A DNA stretch of 64,000 nucleotides, from assembly GCA_008477525.1 (NCBI GenBank), contig SPDT01000006.1, forward strand, positions 4,677,501-4,741,500, read 5' to 3'. Of the stretch, positions 35,834 through 47,013 are shown in pieces; within the stretch, counting starts at the first letter, position 1, and each line of letters opens with the position of its first letter. Source of the DNA: Hypomyces perniciosus. Taxonomy: Eukaryota; Ascomycota; Sordariomycetes; Hypocreales; Hypocreaceae. Made by a program: the position numbers and the translations under genes. Below the pieces are notes generated by a model, which saw only the letters and a list, made by a program, of their open reading frames with translations, was not told where the DNA came from and did no database searches.

Positions 35834-38800
35834 ATGTCTGCCTTCCTGGTTGCAAATAATCTTCGGCTGGTCCTGTTTTTCATTTTTCCGGTTCTCGTGG
35901 TCGGCGAAGATGATGGAGACGAGTTCTCTAACAACCTACTCTCTGATCTTGGACCGTAAGGCTTTGCCCCTTTGTGACGATCTTCTGATGATGACTTGCT
36001 TGTTAGGTTGCTACAATTATTCGGTGAGCGGTTCGCGCAGCAGTTCATGTCGCAGTCCATGAGCTGGATTGATAGTTTTATCCTCGCCATCGCTCCCTTG
36101 GGAATAATCACTGCCATCGTGGGTAAGTTCTAATCGTAATTCTATGGCGGGCGTGTCTTTCCCCCATGATGTTCCTGCTTATGCCACGTCTCCATCCAAA
36201 TATAGAGACGAGCATCTGGCTGTATATCTGACAAGCTGCGCGTGTGCCAAATAGGTGCTATAAGAGTCGGGGGACCTTCGTGGCTAAGAGCAGTTATTGG
36301 GAGAGCCCGTGAGAACAAGGGTGTGGCTGAGATTGAGTTGATGTCTTCTACATCCGATGAAGGTAAGTTGGCATCATGAAGCAAAATTAGTCCCAGATAA
36401 CGCCTTTGACCAAATACCTAGTGTGCGAACTGTGGAATGGACAGACGATTGTGAGAACTATGGGAAAGGTATGCACAAGTATTCATGTATCCTGCAAAGT
36501 TGGGTTACTGACTGCAGTTGAATCCTTAGCCACAAGTTCTACAGGTCGTCTATTATCTAGAGGACGAAAACGATGAGGCCAGCTTCCGATTATGCTCGGT
36601 CGAAGAACTTTCTCAGGTCGACACTGTGGGTAAGTGTTCCGCTCCAATCATCATGTTTTGAAGCCCATTCATTCAAGCCTGGTAGGTATTGCTCGCCTTC
36701 AGCGAATATCACAAAGTACACACCCCCGAACATCAACTGCCGGAGACGAAGATATTGAACGGTGGACCCCTAGACAACCAGCCACCGGCTCTGGTGAGGC
36801 CTTCCGACCGCCTTTGGCGAAGACTTTGCGCGAACTAGGCACCTATGCACCCAATATATCTCTTAACAACACACCCGAAAGGGCCCAACTCGAGCTTTGG
36901 GCGTGGGCGCTCTGTGGAATAATTATCCAAAGCTCAGTTTTAGTACTTGCTTTCCTCGTCACCCAGTACCTGCAGCTAGAAAAGGCAGGTCAGCCGGTGA
37001 AAGGGTACGCACTGCCGTTGATCATTTTAGGCACACTGCTTCTGGGACTGGGGATGTTCTGCTGTGCGTCCGTTGTGGAAAAGGGTTCTAAAGAGAAACG
37101 ATGGTGTCCAGATGGCAAATACCACGGCAAAAAGGGCCGAAACCTCCGGGTACTATGGTTGCAGCGATGCCATATTGTGAGCGATCAATGCTTCGACGCC
37201 TTCGCGCTCATCGCACGGGGACCGCGTCAATATATCCTGACTTCACACCCCGCCTCGACAGCCCGGACGGGATCCGAAGGGGACACAGGAACCCCAGGTG
37301 CTCTGGATAGGGGTCAGACCTTTAAAAAACGTGGTTTGCATCTTTCAAGCGGTTCTCAGTATCTTGATTCCAAGCGGTTTCAAGCTGCTGCAGTATTCGG
37401 TACCGTCATCGGTCTAAGTGGCTTCGCCCTTCAGTTTGTTGGATTAAGGGCTAGTCATTGGAGTATCTCTATCGCCCAGCTAATTGCAACGGCGCTTATG
37501 ACGGTCGTGCGAGTAATGGTCAGGCGAGGACTTCTCCAACGCCCACACGCTGAACCAATGATTCCCAATCACGAGATGGACTGGCTCGCCACAAGAATGG
37601 CACGCGACCCTGGAGCCTTTTGGTCATGTTTCAGCGACCAGAGTGTGGTGGATAAGTACTCAAATTCGAGGAAGCTTCTGACTTGTTGCCGTTGCAGCTG
37701 GACGATCGTCGCTGGCAACGTCGATATTGACCAGCTCGGCGGGACTTGGGATGATCGCATCGTGGAGAGGAACTCGGTTGTTTACATCCGCCAGATTTTG
37801 GGAAAGCTCAGCAACTGGACTGGGCCAGTGAGTGAACAGGCGGTGTCAGTTGCCACTGCAATAGAGGTTGTTATGGACGCGCTATTGCCATCACCAGAGC
37901 ATGAGAGTTTCACATGGTCTTTGGTGTCATGGTATGGGGAGCATCAGGGTAGGGTCTTGATGTCAGCAAGGTATAGCAATGGGAAATGGAAGGCCGATGC
38001 GACTCAAATCGAAGCAATTCTATCCCTTTGGCTCTTCCATGTGCGAGAGGCGGAAGAAGCTCGAAGAGAGGACCAACTCAAGAATCTCCGGTTACAGAAC
38101 TCCGGGCAACCCGACCAAAACACAAATGATTGGTTGCGTGAGGGGGGCTCGGCGTTGAAGAAAATAGGCATGCGGATTTTATCACCAAACACAATGACTG
38201 CTCGTCAAAACCTTGCTTGGTGGGTGGGCATCTCTGAAGCTCAAATTCAGACGGCAACAACCGCTGAAACGCCGAATCCGACCTCTGCAGGAGATAACAC
38301 GCTCAAGATTGATCGACATCGGGTAATAGGTTCTTTAATATCAGAGGGCCTTCACAAGAAACTTGCTGCGACGGCCACCACCAAGTTCTCATGTTGCCGG
38401 ACCGACTGTCTCAGAATCAAATTGGGAGCCATTGACTTCCAAGGCGCCACACCCAGCCATTCTGTAGCTCTCTCCGGCGATCTTGTGGTTATCTCGAACC
38501 CTCCACTGCAGCATCTCTTTGCTCAACATTTATTTACCTCATTCATATGGGCAATGTCCGACGTGGTAGATCCGATAAGTGGTGAAACTAACCTGTCCCC
38601 TACCGACCCCCTGGAGTGGACAAACTTCAGGCTCGAAAACTCCACGATACGGAGAGTTGTTCAGGGAGTGCAGCAAGCCGGTCTTGGGACAGCAGAAGAG
38701 ATATATACCTATATAATCCCACCTCTCGGGATTAGAGATAAACTTCCGCCCGCAACAGCAGTCGTGGATCTTGCCAGGAAGCAAGCCAGATACCGCGAGT

Positions 38801-41139
38801 CGTTGCAGCAGTGGAAGAAAGCAACGGAAGCTTACCTATGGCTTTTCCAGACATGCAAGGCCTTCAACCCAAAAGGACCAGTTGCAGTGAAAGCAACCGC
38901 GTTGCTCATGGAAAACTTTGGATTTGTCAACTTCTCGGTAGAACTTGGCCGTCAACAGCTGCAAGTAAACAGAGTTATGGAGGAGTTGAGAACTCAGATG
39001 CTGGCAGAATTGAGGACAGCCCATCCGGAGGTCTTGACTGCTGTTGGACATGTCTATGCGGCGGAACATCTTGACGGCTGGAGCAGTTCAACTTTGAAGA
39101 CTCTGGGGATCAGCGTCCAGCGACAAGCGTCGGTTCTCGATGACCAGATCCTTATGCGAAGCCCATCTCATTCCAAGGTGTTCACTGCGTACTCCAAAAA
39201 CATCCGCAGTGAGGATTTTGATGGAATAGATATAAATACTTTCGACATTCTCGGGCGGACGCCTCTCCACTATTCAATCCTGTTAACGCGCGATCATACA
39301 ACAAGACTCCTGATATCGCTTGGTGCAGATCCAAATGCCCGTAACAGCCTCGACTGGACCCCGCTCCACTATGCATGCTGGTTTGGAAATGAATCTGTTG
39401 GCTGGCAACTTCTTCGAGGTGCCGACGTCGATTCTCGGGGGACCGATGGCGCTACGCCTTTGCACTGCGCATCCAAACGGGGCCATTTCAAAATGGTCGC
39501 CATGTTATTAGATACTGGGGCAAACGTTCAAATCGTCGACAGCTCACGAAAGTCCGCCCTTCACTGGGCTGCATTCCACGGCTTTGAACATATAGTAGGC
39601 CCGCTACTGAGGGCTGGAGCTCCTACAAATGCTCGTGATAATCAGGGACGAACACCATTGCATCTTTCAGCTGTTACGGGAAGCGACGCAGCCACAATGG
39701 CTCTCCTTAATGGCGGAGCAGATGCCGCAGCAAAAGATCGAAACGGCGCATCGCCACAGCAATTGGCGGCTGAGAACAATCACCACGGTTTAGCAAAGGT
39801 GTTGATGGAGCGGAGGGGCATCAACACCGACGTGAAGCGCCAAGCACCGTTATCGTGGGCAGCAGACAGTGGGCACGAAGACGTTGTTAGGAAGCTGGTC
39901 GAAGGAGGGATCGTCAATCCAAATGCCAAGGATGATAGCGACGGCCTTACGCCACTTGCTTCAGCAGCTCGGAACGGACACGCTGGTGTGGTTGAGTTTC
40001 TTGTAACACAAACCGGCGTTGAGACGACCACAAGGGACGAAAATGGGCGAACACCACTTTCTTTAGCAGCAGAGAAAGGGCACGGTGGTGCGGTCATGAT
40101 ATTGGTGGAGCATGGTGATGCAGATGGAGAAGACAACAATCATCGAACGCCGCTGTCATGGGCGGCCGAGATGGGGCATGCGAGTGTCGTCAAGACGTTA
40201 TTAGGACGACAAGACATCAGCGCAGACAAAAGGAGCAACAAACACCAGACACCATTGTCCTTGGCGGCAGCGGCGGGGCGAGAAGTTGTAAAGATCCTTG
40301 CTGAGAGAGCAGATGTTGATCTCGATGCACAAGATGATTCCGGTCGGACGCCGCTATCACACGCTGCCGGTGAAGGATACCACCAGATTGTCGAGTTTCT
40401 AACGGGACTCGATAGATTTGACGCTGATTGCAGAGATTGCTTTGGACAAACACCGCTTTCCTGGGCGGCTGAGGCGGGATATGTCAATGTTGTGAAGCTC
40501 CTGGCAGAGAAGAGAGGGTGTGATCCGGATTCGAAAGACTTTTATGGTCAAGCGCCACTTTCATGGGCTGCCGAGAAAGGCCACGACAATGTTGTACGCT
40601 TCCTGATATCGCGGGAAGATGTTGCGGTTAACTGGAAAGACAAGGATGGACAGACGGCAATGTGGTGGACAGCCGATCAGGGACACGAGAGCACTGTCAA
40701 GGTTCTGCTCGAATGCGGGCATGTTGACCCAGATTGCAAGAACAACGAAAGCCAGACGCCGCTGATGCGGGCGGCGAAGAACGGCCATGATGGCGTGGTC
40801 ACTGTTTTGGCCGGACGATCTGACGTTAACGCCGACACGAAGGATGAAGCTGGCCGGACGCCATTGTCTTTAGCAGCAGAATTGGGACACGAGCGCGTGG
40901 TAAAGGCCCTGACGCTGGTAGATGGTATCGATGTCAACACAAAGGACAATGCTGGCCGTACGCCGCTCTCCTGGGCAGCCGGAATGGGCCATGAAAACAC
41001 CGTTCGAACCCTTCTCAACCGACTTGACATCGATATCAACGCGAGAGACAAACACGACCACTCGCCATTATGGTGGGCTATCGAATACAATCAGCGTATA
41101 ATCATCGAACTATTAGAGCATCTCTTAACACAAGGCTAG
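35834..41139 (+). CDS. Multi-pass membrane protein with about 19 C-terminal ankyrin repeats (1648 aa)
   Basis: There are six exons: 35834-35955, 36007-36122, 36255-36362, 36422-36468, 36530-36629 and 36686-41139. All five introns are GT-AG and all phases close. The N-terminus is a likely signal peptide or signal anchor (LRLVLFFIFPVLVVG). Conserved blocks follow (APLGIITAIVGAIRVGGPSW, IGRARENKG, ELMSSTSDEVCELWNG). Hydrophobic segments lie near residues 235-260, 270-295, 395-418 and 424-445, so it is a multi-pass membrane protein. A long uncharacterised region leads to ankyrin repeats from about 1020 to 1640. The first six are of the TPLHYA type and the later ones of the TPLSWAAE-GH-VVK type. 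I know this architecture as an unnamed family in Aspergillus and relatives; its function is not established. It converges with the NLR gene, 306 bp apart. A sensor or receptor role is inference. Confidence 0.85.
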
Positions 41140-41445
41140 GCTGCCGTCCACCTCTGCGGTCGGCTGTCTTCTCGATGTGTCCGGCTCTATGCGCGAGACT
41201 CTGAGGGCCGGATGACGATGATGGACCAGTCACGAACTTCTCATCGCACTGGCGAAGAGAGATGTCGAAAAAGCCGAAATACCTGGAGCCAGCATGAAGC
41301 TCTTGGCCGTGCCGCATCCAGTTATCATTCCATTGCCCAGTTGAAATGCACACAGGCATGGATTGTTAGAAGTAGCTGGGATAGCGGTAGTCAAACAGTT
41401 TAAATACACTCTAGTGGCTGTCTTCGAGTTTTATATAGTCGGAAT
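41140..41445. other. Convergent spacer between ankyrin membrane gene and NLR gene
   Basis: These 306 bp must hold the 3' UTRs and terminators of both genes. No ORF of note. Confidence 0.6.
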
Positions 41446-44400
41446 TTAAACTGGTGGTGCCAAGCCAACCTTTCTAAGGGTGTCTTCATCCACCACATAA
41501 CCGTTCTCCATAAGATACCTTCGACTGGCATATCCGCTATTGCTAGGAGACTCAGGAGGCTTTAGAGGCGGGTTTGTGGATAAGATACTTGGATCTGCGC
41601 CAGCCTCTTCAATCAAGTATTTCACCATTGGGATGCCGCCCCACCCGACACCCGCGGCGGCAAGAGCGCTTCCAAATAGACCACATTTCAGAGGCGCATT
41701 AACATCCGCACCCTTCTCAATCAGCAGACGAGCAACCTCGACCGATCCGTGAATTGCAGCTGCTGCAAGAGAACTTCCAAATCTACCACATTTCAGAGGT
41801 GCATTAACATCCGCACCCTTCTCAACCAGCAGACGAGCAACCTCGACCGATCTGCCAGATACAGCTGCTACAAGGGGGCTGCCATACCACCCCTCAGTAT
41901 AAAGATTAACATTTGCCTTGTACTCGAGTAAAAGCGCCACTTGCTCATGAGAGCCTTGGTATGCGGCGTGTGCAAGAGCACTGCCGAACCTGCATTCTGG
42001 ACCACACAGAATGTCTGGATTTGCTTTTGCTTCTAGAAGCATCCTATTGACAACTGTATCGGAATAAATGCCCCTACACAGGATAGAGTCTCGTGAAGGG
42101 ATATTCGGGTCTGCATTATTATCGAGAAGACATTTTATCATGTCGATATTATGCGTATCAACTGCCTCGCCCAGGGCACCGCCGCTCCGGCTGTCGAGCT
42201 TCTTGCTTACATCAGCTCCAAAGCCTATGAGCTTCTCGCAGAGGTGTTGATGTTCATTCCTTGCAGCGATTGCGAGCAGGTCTCGTCCATTTCGGTTGAC
42301 TTGTGAAGTGTCGATGCCAGCTGTCCACCAGTCTTCTAAAACATGGTAAAAACCGAAAGCGCAAATACCAAAAATGGGGTTTTCGATCGGCATGAGGTTA
42401 TTATTGTATATGCGACTATAGTCTCCATCCTCATTTCGTCCATGCCGAAACCAGCGCCGGTACTGCTGGCTGCCCTGTTGAAGAGACCCGTTGACCCCCA
42501 TGAAACATTTCAGAAGTTGGGATAGCTGAGCGTCGTGTGACTGCGAGCTCTCAAGGGCGTGAACATGTCGGAACCAATATTTCCGCACATACCGCTGGAG
42601 ATGACTGACCGGGTGTTGAGGATCACTTTGGTCGGCTGTTGGTTCCTCTTGGCTGTCTTGATCGTCGTCATTGGTTGTAGGCAGTTCCCATTTGGAATAA
42701 CCATCAATAAGGCATAGTAGGGAAATCTTAGCGACGAAGGAATGAGCTTGCTCCATTGTCCACTTATGCCTTTCCTCAAAGTACTCAATGACCGATGCAT
42801 GTGGGAATTTCCATTTATCTCGCTGGGAATCCTTGACAACTAGGTGGTGACAGATCGAACGAAGAGTCTCTTCAGCGAGTTTCAGCTCCACATCAAGAGT
42901 CGCTCCATCAGCGTGTATAGAGAGTCGAACAGCATCGAGCAGCTGGCTGCTTGATAAGGGCATGCGAGCGCACATCACCCACATGACGGCACGCTGTAAT
43001 GTTTCTTGACCATGACTGGTCATCTGACTGAAAAGTTCATGGTAGGAGGCGTTAAGAGACCTTGGAAGTTTTCCAAGTCGATCCTTAATTTCCCTTGCTT
43101 GGTGGCATTTTGACAGCTGCTCCATCTGGAGATACGCCCATCTAAACCTATTTGGATATTAGTCAACAGTTAGACAATAGGGCTGCACCTTGGAGGACTC
43201 ACATGCCGTCGCTGCCTTTGCAAAGAGTACTCTTGATTTCGGATTTCAGCGTTTCTGGGATGGATTCCCACCACCCTTTCCTTTCCATTTCCTCCATCTT
43301 TTCCTCGACAAACCTCTGGATGTCATCTCGGTTGTCGCTCGCGTCAATCTGAATAATTGACCTAGCCGGAAGTAATTTCACGATGTCTTGTTCTCGTCGA
43401 CTGGAAATAAAAACCTTCACAGGGCGCTCGGCATCCTTGACGAGCTCAGTCAAAATAACAATGAGCTTGTCTCTTGATTCTGCATCGCATTCGTCCAAAC
43501 CATCTAAGACGAGAGTGGTTTGAGGATAGAGGTTCACCGATTCTAACAGTTGTTCTTTGCAAGCATCAAAGCCTATTCTTGTACCATTCTTTCTGCTCTC
43601 TCGATATAGCTTGATGAGACTTTTTCTCATCATTTTCGAATGGCGTGGCGATGTAGAGAGCTGGCGAACAAAGCTTTGGAGGATTGAAAGAGGATTTTGA
43701 AGGTCAATTTCACCTCTATCACAATAGAAAAAGGCAAATCCCTCATCGCCTTTGGGGTCGCAATCATAGCCTACTCTAGTCTTGACACGAAACCGATCAA
43801 TGACTTTGGAGGCAAGGAACGATTTCCCCATACCCACTAGGCCATGATGTGTCAGAAAGACATACAGAGTGAGATGCATTTTTTCTTGTTTGACGGTACT
43901 TACCTGTGCCCTGGAGCCACAGAATTGTTGATGCGGCGACCTGCTCCCATTCCTGGAATTTTTTGTGCTGTAATAGCCACTCTCCAGTCCCTGGGGTTCT
44001 CGATTCGGCCCTTCTCCGATGCTGATCCCCGAAATTGATGCTGCTAAAATACTCCAAGGCATCAAGAATCTCCTTTTCCTCCGCCTCCTCAAGAAGGTCC
44101 CGCACTCCATCATCGATTCGTACCAGTGGCTCACTGAGACTGCTCAACAACGCATTGAGACGTTCATCCGCATCAGCGCTTCGCGCGTCTGCGCAGGCCT
44201 GAGCTGTTAAAGCCAGGTCATTTTCGCACTGAATTAGGCCAGCGATCAGACCCTCAGCCTTGCCAGGATTGACAATCGCGAGGAGGATATGCTGATATCC
44301 CTCCGCAAGGCGCTGTCCCACATGGGCAAGCAAGTCTAGCGACTTGGTGTACACAGCAAGGAGCCGGCACACCAAGTCCTCTCGTAACTCACGGCGAGTG

Positions 44401-45158
44401 TTGGCATCGGTATATAGAACTTCATACACCTTCCCACGTCTCATGATACTGAGGACCTTTTCGGCACATCCCAGAATGGCGGCAAGTTCCTTACATTGTG
44501 TGGCACATATCTGTGGTTTGATCAGTTTAACTGCTAAAACTAAGATCGACGAATCATGAATATAAGTAGGTACCTGTAGAACTGCCTTCAAGGCCGGCCA
44601 AACGATACCGGATGGAGCAGGGGCGAACTGAACTGCAATATCACCGATTACGGTGATGAAAGATATGATCCGAGACGCATAATCCTTCCAAAAAATGACC
44701 TTCTGTCCTACTTCGATCCGTAGAGCACGATTTTGGTGATGTTTTTCGATGTCGAGAACAATCCCAACGAGCTCCTCTGCTTGTGCGCTGTCGGTTGACT
44801 TCGGAAAGCCATTTCGCTTCGAAAACCCTTCAATCCACCTCTTCGTATCCGGTTGAGCAGCGTTGTAGGCTCTCATCCACAGGCTGTCCTCTTCCGATGA
44901 GTGTGACACAGAATCGGATGGAGGTTCATCATTAGGGTTCGCTGCAACTGGTATCGAGTTTGGTGGAGCAGAATCACTCGCGCAAAGATTGGACGAGACC
45001 GAAATGCCTGGGGCAATAGACTTTATAGAGGTGACTGTTCCGGCTGCTGGTGATGATGGTAGTCCAGGCCGACGAGACTTGACTTTTGCCTTCAACCGGA
45101 TCACTAAGCCGCTTAGACAACCTGTATCGTCCGCTTCTTCACCTTGCACGTTCGCCAT
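41446..45158 (-). CDS. NLR-type NACHT NTPase with C-terminal ankyrin repeats (1175 aa)
   Basis: Exons are 45158-44574, 44510-43904, 43836-43203 and 43147-41446, with introns of 63, 67 and 55 bp. Intron 1 is exactly 21 codons with no stop, so its retention would keep the frame (adding VPTYIHDSS...); the splice sites and the homologous join KAVLQ/ICATQC favour removal. Intron 2 rebuilds the P-loop GTVGMGKS (about residues 396-403). Walker B is LVLDGLDECD near 504. The N-terminal 350 residues (LWMRAYNAAQPDTKRW..., KVIFWKDYASRIISF...) resemble helical N-terminal domains of fungal STAND proteins, whose class I cannot settle. After NACHT comes a winged-helix-like segment (LPRSLNASYHELF...), then ankyrin repeats from about 860. 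Fungal NLRs act in heterokaryon incompatibility and immunity-like responses. An in-frame start exists 25 codons upstream (45233). Confidence 0.88.
41660..41851 (-). repeat. Near-identical tandem ankyrin unit inside the NLR gene (105-bp period)
   Basis: Positions 41660-41746 and 41765-41851 match at 81 of 87 bases at an offset of exactly 105 bp (35 codons). The translated units share VEVARLL-EKGADVNAPLKCG. The other ankyrin repeats in the gene are far more diverged, so this pair is a recent duplication or has been homogenised. Confidence 0.9.
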
Positions 45159-46030
45159 AATTGCTCCGGAATCGATGCGGAAATAAAGGTAGAACGTTTG
45201 TGATCTTAGTCTCCTGTGAAAAATAGAGTACAAGGTGGACGATTATCAGGCATCGTGTCTGGGAAATGCTGTTCCCATAAGCAATTTCAGCCCAACGATG
45301 CCTACGAAGGAATACGATATGCTGATTTGTCCATGCATGTTTCACAGCGCCGTGATGGATATGCATGCCAAGCATCATAAATGTTGCGTACTTCGTACAC
45401 TTACATGCATGCTCTGTCCGACGCGTCACTGTCGAAATAATAAGCTTGAGAAACTGATAGCAACCCGGCTAGCGGTTTAGATGTGCCATCACTTCAAGCG
45501 CTTGACGGGATTATATGTGGTGGTGGGCAGTCCAAGGAGAGCGCCTACACACGCAGTCACGATACGTTACCTTGCCCTTCTTGGCTTTTTGCTTAGCATA
45601 TGTAGTAGTGCTTCATAACGCTGTTGTGTCAGACTAAGCTGCGTGGTGTAACAGTCATGCTTATAGGGAACGAATTGGTTAAATTGGTTAAATTGAAGCT
45701 ATTCTGAAGGAATGAGAGAAAGGGGGCCGGAATCGCCCTTCTAGGTACGGAGAAAGGGAAATGAACAGTGAATACGATAGCTCACGTGAAATAACATGTG
45801 ACAAAGGAACGGTGAATTAGCCCCACTTGTTCTGACTGGAAAAGCGTGTCATCCGATTTTGATTCATCGCTGGATCCTCTTTTTGGGGTACTACTACTCA
45901 ATGTTGGCCCCCAGTCCAACCAAGGCAAGACTTCAAGGTGCTGTCAGTTCGCAGTTGGTTCATCAGCGACTCTGTTTTCTGCCCTCTGAATCTATACTTT
46001 TCCGAATCCCAGCTCTTCCCAAGGCTTGTC
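45159..46030. other. Divergent promoter region between NLR and DEDDh-fold genes
   Basis: This 0.87 kb region holds the promoters of the two divergently transcribed genes. I see a CACGTG near 45783 and no supported ORF. A tandem GAATTGGTTAAATTGGTTAAATTG is present near 45670. Confidence 0.55.
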
Positions 46031-46852
46031 ATGGAGTCCACCGCAGAACCATCGGCTCAACCGCCGCATACAGGGCTCCTTAGGGATGAAACATTAGTCC
46101 TTCGATGGCTATTCGGTTATCAGGATGTCACTCAGACTTTAATAGGGCCTTGTTTATCAGCTAGAAGAAGACTGCAAAAGACCAAGATGATGGATGTGAT
46201 ATTTCTCAGTATTGATATCGACTCGCTCCAAGAACACGAACAAGTCATCCAACAATTCCATATTGGTATATCCATTCTTGACACACGATCTCTACAAGCC
46301 TTCTTTACACGCTCGTGTGGTTCGAACCAAGTAATGCACATGATCAAATCGCATCATTTTGTTGTTGGAAGCTCTAAATTCCAACGGAAAAAGTCCAATA
46401 AATTCCTATTTGGGCAATTTGAGACAACCACTCTGCCAAACCTCAAGAGATACCTCAACACATTAATATTACACCGAGATATCATCCTGGTTTTTCATGG
46501 AGGCGAAAGGGAGCAATGGGTCTTTAAAAGGCTGGATATTGATCTCCATCCGCTTTATATCATCGATACCGTCAAAGCTGCACAACATCCACTACAGCTT
46601 TCCTATAGATATAGCCTGGAAAAACTGTTGGATGAGTTTGGTATTCCATTTATCAACCTTCATATTGCTGGGAATGATGCCCATTTTGTGCTCCGATCCC
46701 TATTGATGATTGCAGTTAGGGATGCAGAGCGTCAGTCAGAGGCTTCTACGCCTCCAGGCTGGTGGTTACCGATATTTAGAACGATCGCTCAAGCTCCGCG
46801 GCCACTCACCAAAGCGGAAATGGAGGCAAAGAAGGGCGAAATGAACGGCTAG
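46031..46852 (+). CDS. Gfd2/YDR514C-like protein with DEDDh exonuclease fold (273 aa)
   Basis: This is a single exon. The frame is open from 45938, but the Met at 46031 (MESTAEPSAQPP) is the better start because residues before it are not family-like. The core begins with a beta strand carrying acidic residues (DVIFLSIDIDS), continues with ISILDTRSL, ILVFHGGEREQWVFKRLDID and ends with a conserved helix NLHIAGNDAHFVLRSLLMIA. These match the RNase H-like DEDDh arrangement seen in the Gfd2/YDR514C C-terminal domain family, common and often expanded in filamentous fungi. Yeast Gfd2 was named for a genetic link with the mRNA export helicase Dbp5; nuclease activity of this family is inferred from the fold. 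The gene sits between the NLR and a HET-related pseudogene, so it may be part of the accessory island. Confidence 0.72.
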   Translation: MESTAEPSAQPPHTGLLRDETLVLRWLFGYQDVTQTLIGPCLSARRRLQKTKMMDVIFLSIDIDSLQEHEQVIQQFHIGISILDTRSLQAFFTRSCGSNQVMHMIKSHHFVVGSSKFQRKKSNKFLFGQFETTTLPNLKRYLNTLILHRDIILVFHGGEREQWVFKRLDIDLHPLYIIDTVKAAQHPLQLSYRYSLEKLLDEFGIPFINLHIAGNDAHFVLRSLLMIAVRDAERQSEASTPPGWWLPIFRTIAQAPRPLTKAEMEAKKGEMNG

Positions 46853-47013
46853 GATGAAGCAAAGAGGGCATGTGCACCATCCAAATTCCGCGTTAGAAGC
46901 CTGCTGATTCGAGTTGCATTGTTCTGCTCCTATCGCTGATCGTAACCATCACTTGCAGAATTCTTTCAAAGAGCAAAGTTACAAACGTCTACAAAGATAT
47001 CGTCAAACTTCGC

